Part shown: positions 8,720-16,051 of the stretch, piece by piece
Layout of the letters: each line of letters begins with the position of its first letter
Position numbering within the stretch: position 1 is the first letter of the stretch
Assembly: GCA_015654965.1 (NCBI GenBank)
Contig: JAATGD010000156.1
Coordinates: 1 to 27,316 of the forward strand
Direction of reading: 5' to 3'
From: Hyphomicrobiales bacterium
Lineage (GTDB): Bacteria > Pseudomonadota > Alphaproteobacteria > Rhizobiales > Rhizobiaceae
DNA: 27,316 nucleotides
Notes under the pieces: generated by a model
What the model saw: the letters and a program-made list of their open reading frames with translations, nothing else
The model's database searches: none
Told to the model about the DNA's origin: nothing
Program-made: the position numbers and the translations under genes

Positions 8720-10561
8720 TCAGTTGTAGCGATTGGAAACCATTGCTGACGGCAATTCCTGTTGAAAATCGGGCTTGCTGGCAACATTACCCACAGTTGC
8801 GGGCATGGCATCCAGTTCAAAATCCGGTTTCACACCAAGGAAAGAGGCCGAACGGCTGATGATTTCCGCAACCATGGGGGCTGCATTCATACCGGCAGTT
8901 GCAACAAACTTGCCCTCTTCCGGTTTGGGTTCATCAATGATGGTCAGGACCACATATTGCGGATCTTCCATAGGGAAGGACGCCAGAAAGGCGTTGAAGC
9001 GCACATCCTTGGAATAGCGGCCATGTACGACCTTTTCCGCCGTTCCGGTCTTGCCGCCAACCCGGTAACCCGGAACCGTTGCGCGTTTGCCCGAACCGCC
9101 CTGAACCGTTGCGTTCAAACGATAGAGATAACGCATATCCGCTGAAACCTGAGGGTGGACAACCTGTGTTGCCGCCGCATGGGTTTCCGCAATGCTGCGC
9201 TTTAAGAAAGTCGGTTCGATCAACTTGCCGCCGTTCATCAAGGCGGCGGCACCGACAGCGGTCTGCAACGGCGTCGTCATCATGCCGTGACCGAACGAAA
9301 TAGTCATGGAATGCACCTTCTTCCACACGCGCGGTTCCACCGGACGCGCCACTTCCGGCAATTCCGTTTGCATGCGGTCCAGTAGACCCATTTTTTTGAG
9401 GAACGCCCGGTGTCCTTCAATACCCACCACATCGGCCTCACGACCCGAACCGATATTGGAAGAATAGATGAAAACTTCCGGAAGCGTCAGCACACGGCCA
9501 TTGCCGTGAAAGTCGCGAATGGTCTGGCGACCGAAAACCAGCGGGCGCGTGGCATCCAATTTCGACTGAAGATTGAACTTGCCTGAATCAAGTGCCATGG
9601 CCGTTGTAAAGGTCTTGATCGTCGAGCCCATTTCATAAGTGCCCGCCGACATGCGGTTGAGACGATCCTTGTCGAGCGCATGCACAGGATTGTTGGGATC
9701 GAAATCCGGCACGGACCCCATGGCCACAACTTCACCGGTTTTGATATTGAGAACGACAGCGCCTGCGGCAATGGCGCGATAGCGTTCCATGGCCTTCACA
9801 AGCACATCGCGCATGATGTGCTGCACGCGGATATCAATGGAAAGTGTCACCGGCTCAAGCGATTGTCCGGTCGCAAGTCCCACGGAACGCAGATCGGTCA
9901 GGCCAAGGGAATCGATATATTTTTCCATGCCCGCAATGCCCTGATTATCGACATTGACAAGACCGAGAATATGCGAGGCGGTCGGACCACCGGGATAGAA
10001 ACGACGCTTTTCCGTGCGGAAACCGACGCCCGGCACGCCAAGCGCCATGATCTGGCTTTGCTGGCGCGGTGTCAGACCACGCTTGATCCAGACAAAACCG
10101 GCACCGCTCTTAAGGCGCTTGTATGTCGCCTCCCAATCAAGATCGGGCAGCACCGTGGAGAGCATTTCAATGGTTTCATCGGGATCGACGATCTTGCGCG
10201 GTTCAGCAAAAAGCGAAGCGGTATTGATGTCGGTGGCAAGGATTTCACCATTGCGATCCAGAATATCGGGACGCGAGGCAAGCTGCTGCACATAAGGACC
10301 GGATGCTTCTTCGTTTTCACCACCAACCAGTCCGAAATAAATCAGCTTGCCGCCAATGACGCCATAAATACCGACGAAGCAGGCAATCGCCATCCACAGG
10401 CGATTGCGCGCGCGATTGCCGTTCTTCTTGCGCGCACCCACGAAAGCCATATTGCCGGTCGGCTTTTCATTGCCAACCGGATCAGCCACTTCAACAGCAT
10501 CTGCAAGGGTATTGAGCGCGACCTGTTTTCTTTTAACGGAACGTCCGAGTGTCCACCGCAT
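8720..10561 (-). CDS. ftsI: FtsI (PBP3), septal peptidoglycan transpeptidase
   Basis: FtsI is the inner-membrane-anchored, periplasmic class B penicillin-binding protein that cross-links septal peptidoglycan. The 613-residue product has a cytoplasmic N-terminus of about 55 residues, one membrane anchor (about 56-78) and a PBP dimerisation domain (SRPDILDRNGEILAT, from 96). The transpeptidase domain has catalytic Ser313 in STIK, SSN at 367-369 and KTG at 504-506. A GAGG ribosome site eight bases before the ATG supports this start. The cytoplasmic leader is longer than in E. coli FtsI, and a second ATG (MAFVGARKKN, residue 38) is a weaker alternative. It starts two bases after the ftsL stop. 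Confidence 0.96.
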   Translation of the reverse strand: MRWTLGRSVKRKQVALNTLADAVEVADPVGNEKPTGNMAFVGARKKNGNRARNRLWMAIACFVGIYGVIGGKLIYFGLVGGENEEASGPYVQQLASRPDILDRNGEILATDINTASLFAEPRKIVDPDETIEMLSTVLPDLDWEATYKRLKSGAGFVWIKRGLTPRQQSQIMALGVPGVGFRTEKRRFYPGGPTASHILGLVNVDNQGIAGMEKYIDSLGLTDLRSVGLATGQSLEPVTLSIDIRVQHIMRDVLVKAMERYRAIAAGAVVLNIKTGEVVAMGSVPDFDPNNPVHALDKDRLNRMSAGTYEMGSTIKTFTTAMALDSGKFNLQSKLDATRPLVFGRQTIRDFHGNGRVLTLPEVFIYSSNIGSGREADVVGIEGHRAFLKKMGLLDRMQTELPEVARPVEPRVWKKVHSMTISFGHGMMTTPLQTAVGAAALMNGGKLIEPTFLKRSIAETHAAATQVVHPQVSADMRYLYRLNATVQGGSGKRATVPGYRVGGKTGTAEKVVHGRYSKDVRFNAFLASFPMEDPQYVVLTIIDEPKPEEGKFVATAGMNAAPMVAEIISRSASFLGVKPDFELDAMPATVGNVASKPDFQQELPSAMVSNRYN

Positions 10562-10563
10562 GT

Positions 10564-10965
10564 TTAATGCCTCGCCCCGTTCTGCTTGATGCTGCCCGTC
10601 GTCATCGCATCATTTTCCAATGCACCACTGGCAAGCAACTCATCGCTGCCGCCAATGATCTTCTGGATATCGTCAACTGGACGTTCTGGCACGTCCCTTG
10701 CATCGCGAATGAGCTGGTCGGCGGTAATGGGTTGCAGGTTCAGTTCTTTTCCATAGACCCCGGTAAGACTCTGCAAACGACCCGGCTGGGTCATGAGCGC
10801 CCAGTCGGCGCGCAGGAGCGTGATGGTGTCGCGCTCGGAATTGATCTGGCGCTTCAGCTTCGAGATGACCGCGATCTGTTTCTCGGCATCATATTTGATG
10901 GTGTAGGTGACAGTCGCCGCCATCAGCATCGCCGCAATCATAATGAGATCGAAAGTACGCAGCAC
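10564..10965 (-). CDS. ftsL: FtsL, cell division protein (GTG start)
   Basis: FtsL is a small bitopic division protein that, with FtsB and FtsQ, recruits and activates FtsW/FtsI. The 133-residue form has a membrane segment at about 5-22 (FDLIMIAAMLMAATVTYT) and then a charged, coiled-coil-like stretch (about 27-53, KYDAEKQIAVISKLKRQ). The RADWALMTQPGRLQSL motif is typical of rhizobial FtsL. I chose the GTG at 10965: it has a GGAG site eight bases upstream and begins four bases after the rsmH stop. An upstream ATG at 10989 would add eight residues (MNYPGVEP) and overlap rsmH, but has no clear ribosome site. FtsL is poorly conserved, so the context matters. Confidence 0.88.
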   Translation of the reverse strand: MLRTFDLIMIAAMLMAATVTYTIKYDAEKQIAVISKLKRQINSERDTITLLRADWALMTQPGRLQSLTGVYGKELNLQPITADQLIRDARDVPERPVDDIQKIIGGSDELLASGALENDAMTTGSIKQNGARH

Positions 10966-10969
10966 GGGT

Positions 10970-12013
10970 TCAACTCCGGGATAGTTCATGGGTGTCGGGC
11001 AGTTTTGGCAACCCGAACAGCGTCAAATCATCTTCAAGCGGTGGATTGTCGGTTCGCAGGCCCGCGCGCAATTTGGCAGAACGCGCACGTGGATTGCGCA
11101 TCTCTTCCTCGAGTGTAGGCCCCACGGACCCCTTGACCGCAGGCGTAAAACTGGGGCGACGGATATGGGTTTCCGGCATATGCCGCGAACCCGCACTTCC
11201 CCCTGCCCGGTCGGCAAAGAAACGCTTGACCATACGGTCTTCCAGCGAATGAAACGTCACCACCACCAGACGGCCTCCGGGTTTCAGCACCCGTTCGGCG
11301 GCCAGAAGCGCACGCGCCAGTTCTCCCAATTCATCATTCACATAGACGCGCAGGGCCTGAAACACCCGGGTTGCCGGATGAATGCGATCCTTGGGATGAC
11401 GGCCAACAAGGGCTTCAATAGCATTGGCAAGATCGAGCGTACGGCTGAAAGGCTGCGCTTCGCGGCGCTTTTCGATCATGCGCGCAATACGTCCGGCCTG
11501 ACGTTCCTCACCGAGAAAATTGAAGATACGTGCCAGATCGCCCATCTTGAGACGATTGACGACATCGGCAGCGCTTGGGCCTTTATTGGACATGCGCATA
11601 TCGAGCGGACCATCCTTCTGGAAGGAAAAGCCGCGCTCGGCTTCATCGATCTGCATCGAGGAAACACCGATATCGAGCACAATGCCATCCACCTTGACGC
11701 CCTCTCCCTTCACGCTTGCGACAGCTTCATCAAGTACTGAGAACCGGCTTTCCACCAGATGCAATTGCCCTGGAAACTGTTGTTCCATGGCCCTACCTGC
11801 AACAATTGCCGTCGGGTCACGATCGATGGCGATCACTTGCGCACCCTGTTGCAGAATAGCCCTTGTGTAGCCGCCCGCACCAAAAGTTCCATCAACGATG
11901 ACCTCGCCCGCCGCAGGCTTGAGGGCGTCGATCACCTCGGCAATCAGCACCGGGATATGACGGTTTCCAGCCCCTTCGGCTTGAGATATTTCTCCGCCGG
12001 GACTCACCATCAT
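10970..12013 (-). CDS. rsmH: RsmH (MraW), 16S rRNA m4C1402 methyltransferase
   Basis: RsmH is the SAM-dependent methyltransferase that methylates N4 of C1402 in 16S rRNA, and is normally the first enzyme gene of the dcw cluster. The 347-residue product has HIPVLIAEVIDAL, the SAM-binding loop VDGTFGAGGYT (40-50), VLDIGVSSMQIDEAERGFSF and GPLDMRMS. Further signatures are TRVFQALRVYVNDEL and VVTFHSLEDRMVKRFF. I placed the start at the first of two adjacent ATGs (12011-12013), because AAAGGA lies five bases upstream. The frame is open to an ATG at 12088, but that adds 25 unconserved residues. It is the promoter-proximal dcw gene here; no mraZ lies upstream. Confidence 0.95.
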   Translation of the reverse strand: MMVSPGGEISQAEGAGNRHIPVLIAEVIDALKPAAGEVIVDGTFGAGGYTRAILQQGAQVIAIDRDPTAIVAGRAMEQQFPGQLHLVESRFSVLDEAVASVKGEGVKVDGIVLDIGVSSMQIDEAERGFSFQKDGPLDMRMSNKGPSAADVVNRLKMGDLARIFNFLGEERQAGRIARMIEKRREAQPFSRTLDLANAIEALVGRHPKDRIHPATRVFQALRVYVNDELGELARALLAAERVLKPGGRLVVVTFHSLEDRMVKRFFADRAGGSAGSRHMPETHIRRPSFTPAVKGSVGPTLEEEMRNPRARSAKLRAGLRTDNPPLEDDLTLFGLPKLPDTHELSRS

Positions 12014-12112
12014 TCCGATCCTTTCCCGGGCTTGTCTGCCCATTATCTCTGCATTTTCCTGTCGATTCCGGCTATTTGCCGTCAACACGGATTCATGAAA
12101 CCGTTATCGGAT

Positions 12113-12134
12113 ATTAAGCTTAATGAAGCGTTAG
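12113..12134. promoter_or_regulatory. CtrA-like site with overlapping palindrome upstream of the dcw operon
   Basis: The 12-bp palindrome ATTAAGCTTAAT (12113-12124) overlaps TTAA-N7-TTAG (12120-12134). The second element is one base from the alphaproteobacterial CtrA consensus TTAA-N7-TTAA. CtrA controls cell-division genes in Caulobacter and Brucella, so the location about 110 bp before rsmH is sensible. A single near-match in AT-rich sequence can occur by chance, so this is a candidate only. Confidence 0.35.
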
Positions 12135-12242
12135 CCTTTGTCGTTTGACACAGAAAAATCTGATGACAGCCGTTATCTGTCAAACTGCTTCCCCCTCGAC
12201 TTAGTGGTGACGACCACGCTGTTCACATGCCTGTGAAACCGA

Positions 12243-12271
12243 TTGACGGCTTTCCCCAATCGCCGTATTAA
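12243..12271 (+). promoter_or_regulatory. mntH promoter (-35 TTGACG, -10 TATTAA)
   Basis: TTGACG at 12243-12248 and TATTAA at 12266-12271 are separated by exactly 17 bases, each close to the sigma-70 consensus. Transcription would start near 12278, about 37 bases before the mntH ATG. The predicted start falls inside the palindrome at 12273-12287, so a bound repressor there would block transcription. Confidence 0.65.
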
Positions 12272-12272
12272 A

Positions 12273-12287
12273 TGCAAATAATTTGCA
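12273..12287. promoter_or_regulatory. Mur-like (manganese-responsive Fur family) operator of mntH
   Basis: TGCAAAT-A-ATTTGCA is a perfect 7-1-7 inverted repeat immediately after the mntH -10. Its form resembles the manganese-responsive sequences bound by Mur, the Fur-family manganese regulator of rhizobia and Brucella (from memory). Repression when manganese is plentiful follows from its overlap with the start site (inference). Confidence 0.6.
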
Positions 12288-12314
12288 AAAGCATTATAGT
12301 AAAAGGCAATCATC

Positions 12315-13700
12315 ATGGCGCCGCACGGAACCAATTCCTCCGCCCCACCTCAATCCGCGCAACCCGAGCGCACTTTTGAAGGCTGGCGGCGCGAGCGGGG
12401 CGAAGCCTCCATGTCTGACGTGCATCGCACTGTCACAGTTAGCCGCTCCGGTTCGCGTTTCAGGCGTGCAGCAGCCTTTTTCGGTCCCGGCTATCTGGTT
12501 GCGGTCGGCTATATGGACCCCGGCAACTGGGCCACATCGCTCGCGGGCGGTTCGCGTTTCGGCTATACGCTGCTTTCGGTGGTGCTGATTTCCAATCTCA
12601 TGGCCGTGCTGTTGCAGGCGCTCTGCGCCCGCCTCGCCATTGCAACCGGACGCGATCTGGCGCAGGCCTGCCGCGACGCCTACCATCCGCTTCTCGCATG
12701 GCCCTTGTGGATATTGGCAGAACTCGCCATCTGCGCGACAGACCTTGCCGAAGTCATCGGCACGGCCATCGGCCTCAATCTCCTGTTTGGCATTCCACTG
12801 GAACTGGGTGTGATCATCACCGCAGCCGATGTGCTGCTGGTGCTTTATTTGCAAAACAAGGGATTTAGGCGCGTCGAGGCGCTGATCATCACATTGCTGG
12901 CTGTGATTGCGCTTTGCTTTCTCATCCAGATATTGATGGCCCAACCACAATGGGGCGAGGTCATTCGCGGCTTTGCGCCGACCGTCGATATCGTGCGCAA
13001 TCCCGACATGCTCTATATTGCGTTGGGCATTATCGGCGCTACCGTCATGCCGCATAATCTTTACCTGCATTCCGGCATCGTGCAGACACGCGATTACGGT
13101 CATACGAGTGATGAAAAACGCGAGGCCATCCGCTACGCAACGCTCGATTCAACAATCGCGCTGACCTTCGCCCTGCTGGTCAATGCATCGATCCTCATTC
13201 TGGCCGGCGCGAGTTTCCACGCGACCGGCAACACGGGCGTCGAAGACCTTGACAAGGCGCATGCCCTGCTCAATCCCCTGCTCGGCTCCGCTCTCGCGCC
13301 CACACTGTTTGCCATCGCACTTCTGTGCTGCGGCCTCAATTCGACGATTACCGCCACCATGGCCGGGCAGATCGTCATGGAAGGTTTTATCAATATCCGG
13401 CTCAAGCCATGGCTGCGCCGCGCCATCACCCGTTTCATCGCCATTGTGCCTGCGGCCATCGTCACCATTCTTTATGGCTCTCAAGGCACGACGGAACTGC
13501 TCATTCTCTCGCAAGTGGTGCTGAGCCTGCAATTGCCCTTCGCGGTCATCCCGCTGGTCATCTTTACGGCTGACAAAAAGAAAATGGGTTCGCTCGTCGC
13601 AGCGCGCTGGGTGACGGTACTCGCGGCCATCACCGCCTTCATCATCGTCGTTCTGAACCTCAAGCTCATCTACGACTTCTTTACCGGCGTACCGATCTGA
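12315..13700 (+). CDS. mntH: MntH, Nramp-family divalent metal (Mn2+) transporter
   Basis: MntH is a proton-coupled manganese importer of the Nramp family in the inner membrane; in Brucella it is a known virulence factor. The 461-residue product has about eleven hydrophobic segments. It carries the two helix-breaking metal-site motifs of Nramp: DPGN (68-71, in GYMDPGNWATSLAGGSRFGY) in TM1 and MPHN (245-248, in MPHNLYLHSGIVQTR) in TM6. The first ATG has AAAAGG upstream and suits the promoter. An internal ATG at residue 33 (MSDVHRT) would remove a polar, unconserved leader and is also possible. The gene is divergent from dcw and followed closely by the convergent rnpB. Confidence 0.95.
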   Translation: MAPHGTNSSAPPQSAQPERTFEGWRRERGEASMSDVHRTVTVSRSGSRFRRAAAFFGPGYLVAVGYMDPGNWATSLAGGSRFGYTLLSVVLISNLMAVLLQALCARLAIATGRDLAQACRDAYHPLLAWPLWILAELAICATDLAEVIGTAIGLNLLFGIPLELGVIITAADVLLVLYLQNKGFRRVEALIITLLAVIALCFLIQILMAQPQWGEVIRGFAPTVDIVRNPDMLYIALGIIGATVMPHNLYLHSGIVQTRDYGHTSDEKREAIRYATLDSTIALTFALLVNASILILAGASFHATGNTGVEDLDKAHALLNPLLGSALAPTLFAIALLCCGLNSTITATMAGQIVMEGFINIRLKPWLRRAITRFIAIVPAAIVTILYGSQGTTELLILSQVVLSLQLPFAVIPLVIFTADKKKMGSLVAARWVTVLAAITAFIIVVLNLKLIYDFFTGVPI

Positions 13701-13710
13701 TTAACAGGCA

Positions 13711-13723
13711 TCAAAAGAAAAAA
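13711..13723 (-). terminator. U-tract ending rnpB
   Basis: On the minus strand the RNase P RNA closing helix P1 is followed at once by TTTTTTCTTTT (13713-13723). The P1 stem plus this U-run would serve as the intrinsic terminator. Only 23 bp separate the mntH stop from the RNA 3' end. Confidence 0.6.
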
Positions 13724-14149
13724 GTGTCAGCCGGTCTGTAAGCCGGGTTCTGTATGGCCGGGCTTGCGCCCGACGCGGCAACCATTCATCTGGGACGGAT
13801 GTCGCCACCCGCCTCTTGCAACCCACCCGGACGGCTGATCCGGAAACCGATTGTCATCCCCGAGAGGATGACGCGCCGTCCCTATTCGGTTTTGCTCCCG
13901 GTGGGGTTTACCGTGCCGCCTGTGTTACCACCGGCGCGGTGGGCTCTTACCCCACCCTTTCACCCTTACCCCGTCATTCCTGACGCTTTCACAAGCGACA
14001 AGCGACGGGGCGGTCTGCTTTCTGTGGCACTGTCCCTGGGGTCGCCCCCGCCGGGTGTTACCCGGCACCGTGTTTCCATGGAGCCCGGACTTTCCTCACC
14101 TGCCGCCTTTCGGCATATGACAGGCGCGGCTGCCCGACCGACTGACAGG
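13724..14149 (-). ncRNA. rnpB: RNase P RNA (class A)
   Basis: This is the catalytic RNA of RNase P, which removes 5' leaders from tRNA precursors. On the minus strand the conserved GAGGAAAGTCC block (CR-I, 14087-14097) lies near the 5' end. ACAGAACCCGGCTTA, the other half of the P4 region, lies near the 3' end (about 13739-13753). The ends pair as helix P1: GTCAGTCGGTC (14136-14146) with GACCGGCTGAC (13726-13736). The GGTAAACCCC and GTGGTAACAC stretches between are also typical. The length of about 426 nt fits alphaproteobacteria. Exact ends are estimated from P1 and may be off by a few bases. Confidence 0.95.
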
Positions 14150-14151
14150 GC

Positions 14152-14181
14152 GTATAAATTCGTTTCGCGGACAAAAAGCAA
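14152..14181 (-). promoter_or_regulatory. Probable rnpB promoter
   Basis: Reading the minus strand, TTGCTT (14176-14181) and TTATAC (14152-14157) are separated by 18 bases. The -10 ends a few bases before the predicted 5' end of rnpB. The -35 partly overlaps the run of Ts that ends the upstream transglycosylase terminator. Confidence 0.45.
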
Positions 14182-14213
14182 CAAAAAAGCCGACAGCAAA
14201 TCCGCTGCCGGCT
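14182..14213 (-). terminator. Intrinsic terminator after the SLT transglycosylase gene
   Basis: On the minus strand a 10-bp stem (14204-14213 with 14188-14197, one mismatch, 6-base loop) is followed by TTTTTT. It lies 64 bp after the stop of the lytic transglycosylase gene and separates it from rnpB. Confidence 0.85.
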
Positions 14214-14276
14214 CTTCGTTCACATCAAACGGCCTGAAACGCGACGCGACCGCCCATGTAAATCTTGAGGAAAATC

Positions 14277-14915
14277 TTAAAATGAGCGCATATAGGCCTG
14301 AACCGAGCTGCAATATTTTGCCGAGGTCGGGTTCATGCGGGTTGCACCGTGACCGGCATTATATTTGAGGATCGTGCCGCAAGTGCTGCCACCGCCAAGC
14401 TTCTTGGCCATGGCGAGATATTTCATGCCGAACTGAATATTGGTCGAAGGATTATAAAGCCCCTGCGCCGTGCCCGTATAACCAAGACCGCGAGCGGTCG
14501 AGAGCTTGATCTGCATGAGACCGATTTCACCGGCGCGTCCACGCACATTCGGCTGGAAATTGCTTTCATGACGCACGACCGCATGGGCCAAAGACGACGA
14601 TACGCCATAGGCTGCGGCATATTTATTGATGATGGTGGAATAATTGCCACCCGCATCGACTTGCCGGGACGTGTCAGACTTGCGCGCGGAGGATTTGCCG
14701 CCCTTGCGCTGGGGGACTGCGCGCCTGGTGATGACAGATGCTTTCTTGACCGATGTCCTTGGTTTTTCGGCTTCGGGAGCCTTGCTTTGCTGGCGCGCCT
14801 TGAAAAGTGCTGCGAGATTGGTTGGCTCGGTGGCCGATGCACTCAACGCCGGATTAAGACCAAACGCAACCATGGCGCCAACGAGGGCGCTGAACACTAC
14901 AAATTTTACTTTCAT
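14277..14915 (-). CDS. Secreted SLT-domain lytic transglycosylase
   Basis: This is a predicted periplasmic peptidoglycan-cleaving enzyme of the SLT (lysozyme-like, family 1) group. The 212-residue product has a signal peptide (residues 1-about 26, cleavage near ALSA-SA) and a basic low-complexity linker (about 36-88). A compact SLT domain follows, with the probable catalytic Glu117 in VVRHESNFQP, then GEIGLMQIKLSTARGLGY, NIQFGMKYLA and LKYNAGHG, which are typical of the fold. It is much shorter than Slt70 and resembles the small transglycosylases of rhizobia. It is monocistronic with its own terminator. The ribosome site is weak (AGGA close to the ATG). The substrate and role are inferred from the family. 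Confidence 0.9.
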   Translation of the reverse strand: MKVKFVVFSALVGAMVAFGLNPALSASATEPTNLAALFKARQQSKAPEAEKPRTSVKKASVITRRAVPQRKGGKSSARKSDTSRQVDAGGNYSTIINKYAAAYGVSSSLAHAVVRHESNFQPNVRGRAGEIGLMQIKLSTARGLGYTGTAQGLYNPSTNIQFGMKYLAMAKKLGGGSTCGTILKYNAGHGATRMNPTSAKYCSSVQAYMRSF

Positions 14916-15244
14916 ATCCTACCGTCTTGAAACTTTTTATGAGGGCACGCCCGTCTTGGGGGAGGCGGTCCATTCTTGTTTATCCCCTGGACATGTGGTT
15001 TGAGCCACATGGGTTCGATGCTCACAGCACCCAGAGATTGCGAAATGATCTGACGGCCAAATGCAGCCGAAGATTGATTGGACAAGTAAAATCAGATTAC
15101 AAGTTGTAATAAAACTGGCAACACTTCACGCAGCAGGTAACAGGCATGGCCCATTTCCCGACAATTGCCATCCGGTATAATTTTATGAAACTTTTAGATA
15201 AATTCTAATGAGGACGCATGAAGATATGCTGTAACAGATATCGC
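14916..15244. other. Non-coding gap between the transglycosylase and amidase genes
   Basis: No convincing coding frame lies in these 329 bp. They contain a perfect 7-bp inverted repeat, CATGTGG-N6-CCACATG (14992-15011), and a lone plus-strand TATAAT at 15176-15181 with no suitable -35 and no gene in front of it. The promoter of the transglycosylase gene is presumably here on the minus strand, but I cannot place it. Confidence 0.5.
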
Positions 15245-16051
15245 TTATGCGGTAACATTTTGCAGCGAAAAAATAAGCCTGTAGAGCGTATCTATGGTAG
15301 AAAAATCAGCCACGCCATCGACATTTTGTGTGCGAAAATGGCGCTGGAAACCTTTGACCATGATTTCGGTGGCCTCATCGAACACGCCGGTAATCTCAAT
15401 TCCATAGCCATAAAGTGCGAGCATGGACTGAAGCGCCTCGACAGGTTGCCCCTCCTCGCCTCGCGCCAGAAAGCGCCCGCCGCTTGGCGGCGTGGCTTCG
15501 ATATAATGGCCAATTCCCGCTTCATGCAGTTTTTTCCAGGGGAAATTATGCCCCGGATCGGTCTTGCGCGCTGGTGCTATGTCGGAATGCGCAAGCAGAT
15601 TTTCAGGCCGGATATCATGACGCGCACAGATATCGCGGCAGAGTTCAATGACAGCATCGATCTGGCGCTCCTTGAAAGGCGGATAGTTTTCCAGATCGCC
15701 CGGATTGACGATTTCAATCCCGATGGAAGCCGAATTGATATCGGTTTCGCCTTTCCAGACACTTTGTCCGGCGTGCCATGCGCGCGCCTTTTCCGACACC
15801 ATCTGGATGATGCGCCCATCCTCGTGTACGAGATAATGCGCGGAAACCTCGCGCTCGGGCGATTTTAGAATATCCAGCGCCTCCTGCGCGGTCGCAAGTC
15901 CCGTATAATGCAGGATCAGATAGGTCGGCACCTTACCATCGCGGCGCGGACCGAAATTCGGCGAAGGATCAAGCAAGGCTGCGAGGTGATCGGGGTGCTC
16001 CAGCGCCAGATCCGATTTTGCCTGTTCCAGATGTCCCTCTGCACTGCTCAT
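15245..16051 (-). CDS. AmpD/AmiD-like N-acetylmuramoyl-L-alanine amidase with peptidoglycan-binding domain
   Basis: This is a predicted zinc amidase (Amidase_2) that cuts the bond between MurNAc and the stem peptide. The 268-residue product has ILHYTGL (zinc ligand His48), VSAHYLVHEDGRIIQMV, WHAGQS and GIEIVNPG. AHSDIAPARKTDPGHNFPW gives His155, Lys163 and Asp165, matching the AmpD active site. A peptidoglycan-binding-1-like domain follows (about 200-262). I see no signal peptide. I chose the ATG at 16051 (MSSAEGH) because GGAG lies five bases upstream and the ATG overlaps the previous stop as ATGA; the ATG at 16084 adds 11 residues. Coupling to the DjlA-like gene suggests co-expression. Without a signal it may work on recycled muropeptides like AmpD (inference). 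Confidence 0.9.
   Translation of the reverse strand: MSSAEGHLEQAKSDLALEHPDHLAALLDPSPNFGPRRDGKVPTYLILHYTGLATAQEALDILKSPEREVSAHYLVHEDGRIIQMVSEKARAWHAGQSVWKGETDINSASIGIEIVNPGDLENYPPFKERQIDAVIELCRDICARHDIRPENLLAHSDIAPARKTDPGHNFPWKKLHEAGIGHYIEATPPSGGRFLARGEEGQPVEALQSMLALYGYGIEITGVFDEATEIMVKGFQRHFRTQNVDGVADFSTIDTLYRLIFSLQNVTA

Larger units (their letters stand above)
12014..12314. promoter_or_regulatory. Divergent control region between the dcw operon and mntH
   Basis: This 301-bp stretch holds no open frame that looks coding. It must carry the promoter for the leftward dcw operon and the one for rightward mntH. On the mntH side a promoter and a Mur-like operator are visible. On the dcw side I see a TTAA-N7-TTAG element, a 12-bp perfect palindrome and a repeated CCGTTATC (12101-12108 and 12170-12177), but no convincing -35/-10 pair. 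Further inverted repeats lie at 12204-12217 (GTGGT-N4-ACCAC) and 12222-12237 (TTCACA-N4-TGTGAA). Confidence 0.7.

Noticed and set aside
12101..12177. CCGTTATC repeated at 12101-12108 and 12170-12177
   Set aside because: Only eight bases and 69 bp apart, with no extended similarity; not enough for a separate regulatory call.
12294..13103. 269-residue minus-strand open frame, a possible mraZ position
   Set aside because: It is antisense to mntH and has no MraZ features; MraZ is about 140-150 residues with a repeated SpoVT-like domain.
13754..14368. 204-residue plus-strand open frame and a 115-residue minus-strand one (13966-14313)
   Set aside because: Both run across the RNase P RNA and the adjoining terminator; the RNA signatures and terminal pairing explain the sequence.
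15176..15181. Perfect TATAAT on the plus strand, a possible orphan promoter or small RNA
   Set aside because: No acceptable -35 at 16-18 bases, no terminator or gene downstream on that strand; an AT-rich chance match is more likely.
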